A program made the translations under genes and the position numbers. 20,571 nt of DNA from Candidatus Latescibacterota bacterium (GTDB lineage Bacteria > Latescibacterota > MVCY01), in contig DAOVPH010000005.1 of the NCBI GenBank assembly GCA_030629295.1, positions 1 through 20,571 on the forward strand, read 5' to 3'. Positions within the stretch are counted from its first letter, which is position 1; every line of letters starts with the position of its first letter. Shown piece after piece: positions 14,624 to 20,571 of the stretch. The notes under the pieces are model-generated. The model saw only the letters and a list, made by a program, of their open reading frames with translations, did not search any database and had not been told where the DNA came from.

Positions 14624-15199
14624 TCAGAACTCGATCTTTAGTATCTTATCCTGGAAATGAAGTACCACCCTTGAACCGAAATACCCTACCAGGACACCGG
14701 CAAGGACATCGGCGGGATAGTGTCTGCCCAGGTATATCCTTGACAAACCGACAATTGAGGCTACTCCATAGGAGAGCACCCGATATCGGGGATAACGGTG
14801 AGCCAGGATAGTAGCCATAGCAAAGCTTCCGGTGGCATGTCCAGAAGGAAAAGAGGAGTTGACCCTGGAGTGGGTTCCCTCAGGCCGTTTTCGGTTGACC
14901 GAGAGCTTAAGCACTTGGGCAACTATCGCTGAAGTGGACATCGAAGTGAAGGCAAGCTTGCCTGTCTGTTTCTGGTAATTGTTACCGTAAGTGGAGAACA
15001 TCAGGCAAAAACAAAGTCCGCTCTCTGGGTTGCCCAAATGGGTTGCAGTTTTCATCAGTACATCCATCGTCGGGGAACGGTAAGAATCGTGCAGCAGATC
15101 GTATAATCTCTCATCTATACTTTCTGCAGGGATAGGGGCAGATAAAAAAAGCCCCAGAAAGAGGGAAAGCAAGACTGGAAGAAAGATTTTTGTCTTCAC
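14624..15199 (-). CDS. PAP2 superfamily phosphatase, secreted
   Basis: A 191-residue acid phosphatase-like protein. An N-terminal signal peptide (FLPVLLSLFLGLFLSAPIPA, cleavage likely near residue 26) is followed by the full catalytic triad of motifs: K98-x6-R105-P106 (KLSVNRKRP), P118-S-G-H121 (SFPSGHA) and S153-R154-x5-H160-x3-D164 (SRIYLGRHYPAD). These residues bind phosphate and form the phosphohistidine in the family. Hydrophobic helices flank the motifs, so it may sit in the membrane as a lipid phosphatase (phosphatidate or undecaprenyl pyrophosphate); a soluble nonspecific phosphatase is the alternative. Start codon is GTG with only a weak purine-rich site upstream. The stop lies two bases before apbE. 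Confidence 0.87.
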   Translation of the reverse strand: MKTKIFLPVLLSLFLGLFLSAPIPAESIDERLYDLLHDSYRSPTMDVLMKTATHLGNPESGLCFCLMFSTYGNNYQKQTGKLAFTSMSTSAIVAQVLKLSVNRKRPEGTHSRVNSSFPSGHATGSFAMATILAHRYPRYRVLSYGVASIVGLSRIYLGRHYPADVLAGVLVGYFGSRVVLHFQDKILKIEF

Positions 15200-15237
15200 C
15201 GTTTGCTCACTTCGTTTTTGGCTTCCTTATAAGGATG

Positions 15238-15300
15238 AGTAGGGCGGTTTTCCATAGTCGACTTCTTTGTTAAAGACCAGAAGGGAATCCCGCCCCTACT
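15238..15300. repeat. 63-bp imperfect palindrome between two minus-strand genes
   Basis: The left arm AGTAGGGCGGTTTTCC (15238-15253) and right arm GGAATCCCGCCCCTACT (15284-15300) pair imperfectly (one bulge and two mismatches by eye). Inside, TCTTT-GTT-AAAGA forms a smaller hairpin. The form, and the placement in a 120-base gap, suggest a REP/MITE-like intergenic element. It could also weaken transcription entering the PAP2 gene. Confidence 0.55.
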
Positions 15301-15319
15301 GCCGCCTTTTTGGATTTGT

Positions 15320-16147
15320 TTACACGCAGATGAACTGAGAAAGGTGTTTGAATCCCAGGATCAGACCTTCTCTTCTGCGTTCCCCCTCAAATACAGGGTC
15401 TTCGTGTTCGATGGAGAGTGCTCCATCGTAGCCCACATCCAGGAGGGCGGAGATAAACTGCTGCCAATCAATATCTCCCCAGCCAGGGATTCTGAACCGC
15501 CACCAGCCCTTGCCCACAATCCCTTCCCGGGCCAGGATATCATCCCGTATCTCAGTATCTTTGGCGTGGACGTGGTGAATCCTGCTGCCGTAGTCTTGGA
15601 CCGCCTGGATGTGATCTATGCCCAGCCAGTATAAATGCGAGGGGTCCAGCTCCAGTCCCAGGGTCTCAGAGGGAATAGCGTCAAACATAGCATCCCAGTC
15701 GGCTGGTCGAGAGCCCCCCCCGCCGTGACAGTTCTCAAACGCTATCTTGATCCCTTTGCGGGAGGCCTTCTCTACAATCGGCGACCAGACTTCCTTGAAC
15801 AGAGCAATGCTTTGCTCCACAGAATCTCCTTCTCCTTTGCCAGGGAAGGTGGTGAACACTTTCACTCCCAACATCTCACAGACATCCAAGGCCGTTAGGA
15901 GATATTCAGCCACCTGTTGGCCTTTGGTTCTGTCGGGATCCAATGGGTTGGAATAATGCCCGATAGCTGAGATATAGATCTTGTGTTTCTCGGTTGTTTT
16001 CCCGATTTTATCGGCCTCTTTTGGGGTCAGTTTTGTGGCATCCAAGGCAGACCCCGGACCGGCTGAGAGGGACAGACTGGTGAACCCTACCTCCGAGGCA
16101 AACTTCACCTCGTCCTCTGAATAGTTGGTCAGAAATCCTAATTTCAT
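15320..16147 (-). CDS. Sugar phosphate isomerase/epimerase family TIM-barrel protein
   Basis: A 275-residue xylose-isomerase-like/AP-endonuclease-2-fold barrel with an intact metal site: E138 (IKIAFENC), D168 with H171 (GLELDPSHL), H191/H192/H194 (IHHVHAKD) and E247 (SIEHED), plus PGWGDIDW near 221-228. These positions hold the divalent metal in sugar epimerases such as tagatose or psicose 3-epimerase and IolE/IolI-type inositol enzymes. The glycine-rich HGGGGSRP after the first ligand replaces a common polar loop. The exact substrate cannot be read from sequence. ATG at 16147 is preceded by AAAGGAGT. It lies 166 bases after metG on the same strand, and I see no strong promoter or terminator in that gap. 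Confidence 0.83.
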   Translation of the reverse strand: MKLGFLTNYSEDEVKFASEVGFTSLSLSAGPGSALDATKLTPKEADKIGKTTEKHKIYISAIGHYSNPLDPDRTKGQQVAEYLLTALDVCEMLGVKVFTTFPGKGEGDSVEQSIALFKEVWSPIVEKASRKGIKIAFENCHGGGGSRPADWDAMFDAIPSETLGLELDPSHLYWLGIDHIQAVQDYGSRIHHVHAKDTEIRDDILAREGIVGKGWWRFRIPGWGDIDWQQFISALLDVGYDGALSIEHEDPVFEGERRREGLILGFKHLSQFICV

Positions 16148-16313
16148 TGTGAGTTACTCCTTTCTTTAATTTCTAAGGTGTTGGCTAAAAAACACTACGG
16201 TTCCCAATTGGCATAGGACTTATGGAATTTTTTCAACCCCTGGACCTCCTTTCGCTTATAACTTAACCGATGAATTCTCTCCCCCCGAATCTGATCAGAA
16301 GCAAGTTCAAGAT

Positions 16314-18056
16314 TCAGTTTCCTTTCTCCAGATGTGCCATTTCCTCTTCCACTACACTCTCATCCAGTTTCCTGAATAAAGGACGGAGTTTGGACAATTG
16401 CTGCCCAGAAGGTAATTGGCTGGACGACCAGCTTAATTCTCTCTGGGGCTTTTTCCAGACCAACACCTGGTGGCTCCTCTCTTTCTCTTGGAAGGTCTTG
16501 ATCTCCGATTCTCCTGCAATGTCACCATTGTATCCCAGCATCTGGTGCAAAGCCTGAGATGAGAAAGGGAGAAAGGGTAAGAACAGGGTTTTAAGGGAGT
16601 CAATGACTCGCAGACAGACAAAAAGCGTTGTCGCTGCTGTTTGAGGATTTGCTTTAATAGTGACCCAGGGCGTCTTGCTGTCGAAATAACGGTTGGCCTC
16701 TGCGGTCAGCTTCATGACCGCACTCAGGGCAGCTTTGAATCGGCACTGTTCAATCAATTGGCCCACGACACCGAATCCCTCCTCTATCTTGGCCAGCATT
16801 GTCCAGTCGGCCTCATCCAGTTTCCCGGGAGTGGGCACCTGCCGGTCGAAGTTCTTGTAAGTGAAAGTCAGTATTCGGTGAACCAAGTTACCCCAGGTGG
16901 CCACCAGTTCATTGTTGTTATGGAACCAGAACTCCTTCCAGGCGAAATCAGTGTCCCGACTTTCAGGGGCGTTAATGGTGAGGGAATAGCGCAGAGGGTC
17001 AGGGGCATAGCGGGAAAGGTAGTCCGGTAGCCACACAGCCCAGTTACGACTGGTGGAGAACTTCTGTCCCTCGAGGGTAAGATATTCATTAGCAGGCACA
17101 TCGTAAGGCAGATTCAGATCCCCGTGGCCCATAAGCATAGCCGGCCAGATGATAGTATGAAAGGGTATGTTATCTTTGGCAATAAAGTAGTAACTCCGGA
17201 TCGGTTTCTGCCACCATTCTGTCCAATTGCCGGGCTGTCCGTTGTTCTGGGCCCATTCAATGGTAGCCGAAAGGTATCCGATAACCGCCTCAAACCAGAC
17301 ATAGATGCGTTTGTGCTCGTAGCCTTCCACCGGCACCGGGATGCCCCAGTCAATATCTCGAGTAATAGGACGCCCCCTTAAACCTTCTTTGAGCAGATTC
17401 AGGGTGAAGTTAGCCACATTGGGCCGCCAGTGTTTCTGTTTACTCACCCAATCTAAAAGGGGCTGCTGGAATTGAGAGAGGTCTAAGAAGAAGTGTTCTG
17501 TCTGGCGCACCGCCGGTCGATTGTGGCAGAATCGACAGCGAGGTTCAATCAGTTTCAGGGCATCGAAGGGCTTGCCGCAGTTGTCGCACTGGTCGCCTCG
17601 GGCCTCCGGGAAATCGCAGTAGGGACAGATGCCCTCTACATAACGATCGGATAGAAACCTCCCGCAGCGTTGGCAGTAAAAGGTTTCCATTTCTTTCTTG
17701 TAGATGTGCCCTTGATTCAAAAGCTTCAGAAACATATCCTGTGCCACCCGATAATGGTTCTCTGTATCGGTATAGGTGAACAGGTCAAAGCTTAAGCCCA
17801 GTTGGGCAAAGCAGCTAATAAGCTCGTTGTGGTAGCGTTCGACGATCTGCTTGGGCAATACTCCCTCCTGCTCTGCCCGAACAGTGATGGGAGTGCCGTG
17901 GGTATCGCTGCCGGAAACCATTAATACCTCGTTGCCTTTTAGACGATGGTAGCGAGCGAATATATCCGGCGGCAGATAGGCGCCGGCTATGTGCCCTAAA
18001 TGGCAAGACCCACTCACATAGGGCCAGGCAACAAAAACAGCAATCTTTTCAGCCAT
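16314..18056 (-). CDS. metG: Methionyl-tRNA synthetase
   Basis: Charges tRNA-Met with methionine. At 580 residues it is the catalytic and anticodon-binding core without a C-terminal EMAP-type tRNA-binding domain. The class I HIGH motif is HLGH at 19-22 in PYVSGSCHLGHIAGAYLPPD. Eight cysteines make two zinc knuckles: C128/C131/C144/C147 and C157/C160/C174/C177, as in archaeal-type MetRS, while E. coli-type enzymes have one. The KMSKS loop is K332-F-S-T-S336-R, a variant with threonine in place of the second lysine. The ATG at 18056 is preferred over a TTG at 18104, because family homology begins at MAEKIAVFVAWPY and a purine-rich GAGAGGAGA sits directly upstream. Context is a mixed minus-strand cluster with no other translation gene. 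Confidence 0.94.
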   Translation of the reverse strand: MAEKIAVFVAWPYVSGSCHLGHIAGAYLPPDIFARYHRLKGNEVLMVSGSDTHGTPITVRAEQEGVLPKQIVERYHNELISCFAQLGLSFDLFTYTDTENHYRVAQDMFLKLLNQGHIYKKEMETFYCQRCGRFLSDRYVEGICPYCDFPEARGDQCDNCGKPFDALKLIEPRCRFCHNRPAVRQTEHFFLDLSQFQQPLLDWVSKQKHWRPNVANFTLNLLKEGLRGRPITRDIDWGIPVPVEGYEHKRIYVWFEAVIGYLSATIEWAQNNGQPGNWTEWWQKPIRSYYFIAKDNIPFHTIIWPAMLMGHGDLNLPYDVPANEYLTLEGQKFSTSRNWAVWLPDYLSRYAPDPLRYSLTINAPESRDTDFAWKEFWFHNNNELVATWGNLVHRILTFTYKNFDRQVPTPGKLDEADWTMLAKIEEGFGVVGQLIEQCRFKAALSAVMKLTAEANRYFDSKTPWVTIKANPQTAATTLFVCLRVIDSLKTLFLPFLPFSSQALHQMLGYNGDIAGESEIKTFQEKERSHQVLVWKKPQRELSWSSSQLPSGQQLSKLRPLFRKLDESVVEEEMAHLEKGN

Positions 18057-18141
18057 TCTCCTCTCTTTTCCCTTCGACGATAGCAATCCTCGCAAAAATG
18101 GCAAGATGTCCCTTAGCTGTTAGATCAAACCGATGAAGTCC

Positions 18142-18194
18142 AAGCGGAGTTACCGCTTCAGCCGTTTATAATAAGCCCGTAAACGGGTAACTCC
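18142..18194. repeat. 53-bp nested palindromic intergenic element
   Basis: Three pairings are visible. GGAGTTACC (18146-18154) is a perfect inverted copy of GGTAACTCC (18186-18194). Inside them CCGTTTA (18162-18168) pairs with TAAACGG (18180-18186). AAGCGG-AGTTA-CCGCTT (18142-18158) makes a competing hairpin. It lies in the 160-base gap upstream of metG. The two mutually exclusive folds could be a plain REP-like element or a folded leader; no T-box features (specifier loop or the conserved T-box sequence) were recognised. Confidence 0.6.
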
Positions 18195-18216
18195 AAAATG
18201 CCAAAACTTCTTGCGC

Positions 18217-18930
18217 TTATTCCCACGACCTTATCATCTTTTCAGCAAACCCAAGGCTTTCAGGTGTGTCTACATCTAACCAAAACCTGTTGGTTATCTC
18301 ATGGGACCGGGCCTTCTTCTGTTTAGCCAAAGCCCTCACTGCATCGGAAAGGGAGCAAAATCCCTTGCGAATGGTTCGTTCCAGCACCTTGAAGAAATTG
18401 GGAGAACAGAGAAACATACCTGTGTCTATCCCGTTGTATTGCTCTAGATATTTTCCAATATCTTCTATTTTCCCCTGGCGCACTTTTACTTTGGTGGCAT
18501 CGTGGATGTCAAAGATACTTTTAATACTCTTATCCACACAGAGTATGCTCTCTTCTCTGCCCAATTTGTGTCTCTTGAGGTCGGAAAGCGTTTTATGATC
18601 AAAGAGGTGATCTGACATCAACAGGACGAAATTGTTTTTTAGTAAGGGCTTTGCCTTCAAAACAGAGATGCCGTTAGGCTGCCACCACTGAGGATTGTCC
18701 GCATATTCGATTTTTACCCCCAGTCGGCTTCCGTTACCCAGTCTCGCTTTTAACCTATGTCCCAGATACCCGGTGACAACAACTATCCGGTGTATTCCTG
18801 CCCTTTTCACCGAGAGAATAATCCTTTCTATCAAAGGAACGCCTAAAATGGGAATAAGAGGTTTTGGGGTACGGCGAGTGTAAGATTTCAGCCTTCTGCC
18901 TCTTCCCGCTGCTATTATCAAAGCTTTCAC
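18217..18930 (-). CDS. Sugar/inositol-phosphate nucleotidyltransferase (IPCT-like)
   Basis: A 237-residue GT-A-fold nucleotidyltransferase. The signature AAGRGRRL at 7-14 and TPKPL at 21-25 form the nucleotide-binding loop; NGISV at 86-90 and MSDH at 105-108 follow the inositol-1-phosphate cytidylyltransferase pattern, and the later blocks DIHDATKVKV, DTGMFLC, SLSDAVRAL and WLDVDTPES also follow the cytidylyltransferase half of archaeal IPCT/DIPP synthase as I remember it. It would make a CDP-activated polyol for the CDP-alcohol transferase encoded just upstream in the same operon. The start is GTG at 18930, overlapping the preceding stop by GTGA. A CTP:glycerol- or other sugar-phosphate substrate is possible; the IPCT reading is inferred from motif order and from the partner gene. 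Confidence 0.8.
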   Translation of the reverse strand: MKALIIAAGRGRRLKSYTRRTPKPLIPILGVPLIERIILSVKRAGIHRIVVVTGYLGHRLKARLGNGSRLGVKIEYADNPQWWQPNGISVLKAKPLLKNNFVLLMSDHLFDHKTLSDLKRHKLGREESILCVDKSIKSIFDIHDATKVKVRQGKIEDIGKYLEQYNGIDTGMFLCSPNFFKVLERTIRKGFCSLSDAVRALAKQKKARSHEITNRFWLDVDTPESLGFAEKMIRSWE

Positions 18931-20303
18931 TTTTCATCAGCCTCCTCCAAATGTTTACATGCTCTCAAGGCATATACGATTGCTGTTACTATTGCATGAA
19001 TCAGAATCGCGAACAAAGAATAAACAGGTGCTCTCAATATAATCCCCAATAAAATGTAGTAGATATATATATTCTTCCGACCGTCGAATCTCCTGAACCT
19101 TCGATCGAAGGGGGCGCAGTCCGACAGAGAGACGCCCATAACCTCCTTGAACTGCATATAGCAATGGGTAGCAAATCCATTGAACAGAACGATGCCCAGG
19201 GCTATTTTCAGCGGCGTTAGGCTCCCGATACCCGTTATCGAGAATTCATCGGGGTGAGAAGAGAGAAACCAGGCTAAACCTATGTACCAGGACTGTTCGA
19301 ACAGGAAGTCAAAGGAATGCTCTATGTTGCCCAATTTGGTCAGTTTTCCTCTTATCCGAGCCAGTTTCCCATCCAGACCGTCCATTACCGAGACCACAAA
19401 GGTGAGAATTGAGCCTGTTAGCAAATGGCCAGTGAAGAAGAGGAAAGTCGCCAGATAAGCAACTATATTGGTCAGAACGGTCAGTTGATTGGGGGTGACT
19501 CTCAACTCGGACAGGTAGTAGAGGATTTTGTTCTCGATGTGCCGGTTTATATACCAGGCATGAAAATCAAGGGTGCCCTTCTGGGTGGACTGCACAAGCT
19601 GTTTTTTGCAGAGCTTCAGATCCTTTTTTGAATTCAGTTGACACCAGAAAGGTCTCACCTGGCGTCTCATTCCGGGCACATAAGAAGGGATATCAGAGAC
19701 ATCTAACCCTTGAACCTCGAATTTCTCTACTATCCGTTGAAGAGACTCTATCCAACCCTCTCCTTTTTCAGCGCACTCTTCCAGAACGGGGAACACCTCA
19801 GCCGACAGTGTACATAATCCGCTGTAGATGCCGTTCCCCTTCTGTATTCCTATCTGTTTTATCCTGCCGTTATCCGTCTCCACTTTTACAGAAGTATCCG
19901 CACTGTAATGGCTCGAGTTGCTATCATAACATAAGGTTATCCCCCTTTCTTCTTTTAGATGTTTTACTATCCGCGCGTCAAAGACTACATTGGCGGGAAG
20001 CAGCAAAAAATCCTCCCCAATAACATCTTTTGCTGCCAGAATCGCCTCTGTTAATGTCTGCCCAGCGTTGGACACTGTGAGATACTCGATGTGCAGCCCT
20101 AAATCTCCGACCTCCCTCAGGTGGCTTTCTACTATTTGTCTGCTGTAGGTAGAAAGGATAACCACTTCCGTCAGCCCAGCCGAGGCCAAAAGCACCAGGG
20201 TTCTTTCCACCACAGAAGAGCCGCAAAGCTTAAGAAAAGCCGCCTCTTTTGTCTCATCATTGAGCAGGCTGTTCTGTTGCATTAGTGGAATTAAAACCTT
20301 CAT
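18927..20303 (-). CDS. Fused degenerate nucleotidyltransferase/CDP-alcohol phosphotransferase, integral membrane
   Basis: A 458-residue two-domain protein. Residues ~1-215 have the nucleotidyltransferase fold outline (MKVLIPLM, VVERTLVLLASAGLTEVVIL, DFLLLPANVVFD), but the glycine-rich G-x-G-x-R...PKP loop is missing, so this half looks inactive. Residues ~240-455 are a membrane CDP-alcohol phosphotransferase with several hydrophobic helices and D308-G-L-D311-G-x2-A315-R316-x8-G325. The usual second half G-x3-D-x3-D is altered to G325-N-I-E328-H329 with D332 and E336. Fusion of these two domains is known from archaeal IPCT/DIPP synthase; here the active nucleotidyltransferase is apparently the separate downstream protein. 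Likely product: a polyol phosphodiester such as an inositol lipid or di-inositol phosphate. ATG at 20303 is preceded by a doubled Shine-Dalgarno site. Confidence 0.78.
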   Translation of the reverse strand: MKVLIPLMQQNSLLNDETKEAAFLKLCGSSVVERTLVLLASAGLTEVVILSTYSRQIVESHLREVGDLGLHIEYLTVSNAGQTLTEAILAAKDVIGEDFLLLPANVVFDARIVKHLKEERGITLCYDSNSSHYSADTSVKVETDNGRIKQIGIQKGNGIYSGLCTLSAEVFPVLEECAEKGEGWIESLQRIVEKFEVQGLDVSDIPSYVPGMRRQVRPFWCQLNSKKDLKLCKKQLVQSTQKGTLDFHAWYINRHIENKILYYLSELRVTPNQLTVLTNIVAYLATFLFFTGHLLTGSILTFVVSVMDGLDGKLARIRGKLTKLGNIEHSFDFLFEQSWYIGLAWFLSSHPDEFSITGIGSLTPLKIALGIVLFNGFATHCYMQFKEVMGVSLSDCAPFDRRFRRFDGRKNIYIYYILLGIILRAPVYSLFAILIHAIVTAIVYALRACKHLEEADEK

Positions 20304-20305
20304 CT

Positions 20306-20321
20306 ATTCCTCCATTCCTCC
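20306..20321 (-). promoter_or_regulatory. Doubled Shine-Dalgarno site
   Basis: On the minus strand GGAGGAAT occurs twice in direct succession, ending two bases before the start codon of the CDP-alcohol transferase gene. The nearer GGAGG has five bases of spacing and the farther one thirteen. This fixes the start at 20303. Confidence 0.7.
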
Positions 20322-20355
20322 AAAATACTTTCTCGAATCGGGACTCTAATTTCGC

Positions 20356-20571
20356 CTATCGCCCCGCCAAAATCGCCTCCACCTTTGAGATTACATTATC
20401 CACAGTAAATCCGAATTTCTCAAAGAGGATCTTATAAGGGGCAGAGGCACCAAAGGTGGTTATCCCTATCACATCGCCGTCGAGCCCCACATAACGGTGC
20501 CACCCCAATGGGTAAGATGCCTCTATTGCCAGCCTGGCAGTGACCTTGGGTGGAAGAACCACATCCTTATA
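20356..20571 (-). CDS. tkt: Transketolase C-terminal part, 5' truncated by the window edge
   Basis: The last 71 residues of a protein whose start lies beyond the right edge; the frame is open to base 20571 (YKDVVLPPK...). SIEA-like AIEASYPLGWHRYVG, then GDVIGITTFGASAPYKILFEKFGFT and a C-terminal helix match the C-terminal domain of transketolase, a thiamine-diphosphate enzyme of the pentose phosphate pathway. Only the C-terminal domain is visible, so it may be a full-length enzyme or the separate C-terminal subunit of a split transketolase. It lies 52 bases upstream of the CDP-alcohol transferase gene on the same strand. Confidence 0.85.
   Translation of the reverse strand, partial: YKDVVLPPKVTARLAIEASYPLGWHRYVGLDGDVIGITTFGASAPYKILFEKFGFTVDNVISKVEAILAGR

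Noticed and set aside
16148..16313. TTGAAA followed by TATGCC (minus strand) as a promoter for the TIM-barrel gene
   Set aside because: The spacing is about 15 bases and the -10 match is poor; not enough to call.
18057..18104. A TTG at 18104 giving metG a 16-residue extension
   Set aside because: MetRS homology begins at MAEKIAVF and a purine-rich site lies directly before the ATG at 18056.
18142..18194. T-box riboswitch before metG
   Set aside because: No conserved T-box sequence, specifier loop or terminator/antiterminator pair was recognised; the element is only about 53 bases.

Overview
The window looks like a piece of an anaerobic bacterial chromosome of intermediate base composition. 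The pointers are an MvhD-type electron-bifurcation module, a phosphotransacetylase/acetate kinase pair for energy conservation through acetyl phosphate, purine-rich Shine-Dalgarno sites, and an archaeal-flavoured methionyl-tRNA synthetase and inositol-phosphate cytidylyltransferase. I cannot place it in a phylum from the sequence alone; an uncultivated anaerobic lineage would fit. No rRNA, tRNA, CRISPR array or transposase gene was seen.

Region 1 (1-7104, plus strand) is a defence island. It has a type III-like restriction-modification pair: a methyltransferase cut off by the left edge, and an 835-aa helicase/nuclease (Res) at 4597-7104. Between them sit five small genes in tightly coupled order: a three-part TIR-like protein (beta-rich N-terminus, TIR-like domain, C-terminal hydrophobic helix), a 123-aa unknown protein, a HEPN/UPF0332-like protein, a 171-aa unknown protein and a DUF1828/DUF1829 protein. 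Most joints are ATGA overlaps, so the set is probably one transcript. At 3219-3284 there is a broken, diverged copy of the first 21 codons of res, which suggests that the last two small genes arrived together with a new res start.

Region 2 (7198-10717, plus strand) encodes an Flx-type electron-transfer module in the order D-C-B-A: an MvhD-like subunit, two proteins with paired 4Fe-4S sites, and an FAD/NAD(P)-binding subunit with a 2Fe-2S site. The partner HdrA/HdrBC genes are not in the window; the defence island occupies the upstream side. A heptamer tandem repeat plus a hairpin interrupts the module between the C-like and B-like genes.

Region 3 (10742-13561, plus strand) starts with a 75-bp imperfect inverted repeat and then carries pta, ackA and an orphan leuD-type aconitase-family small subunit, all overlapping.

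Region 4 (13614-20571, minus strand) converges on region 3. Read in the direction of transcription it holds the 3' end of a transketolase, a fused degenerate-nucleotidyltransferase/CDP-alcohol phosphotransferase, an inositol-phosphate cytidylyltransferase-like protein, metG, a TIM-barrel sugar isomerase/epimerase, a PAP2 phosphatase and an ApbE flavin transferase. Two gaps here (15238-15300 and 18142-18194) hold palindromic intergenic elements. No gene-free stretch exceeds about 170 bases.
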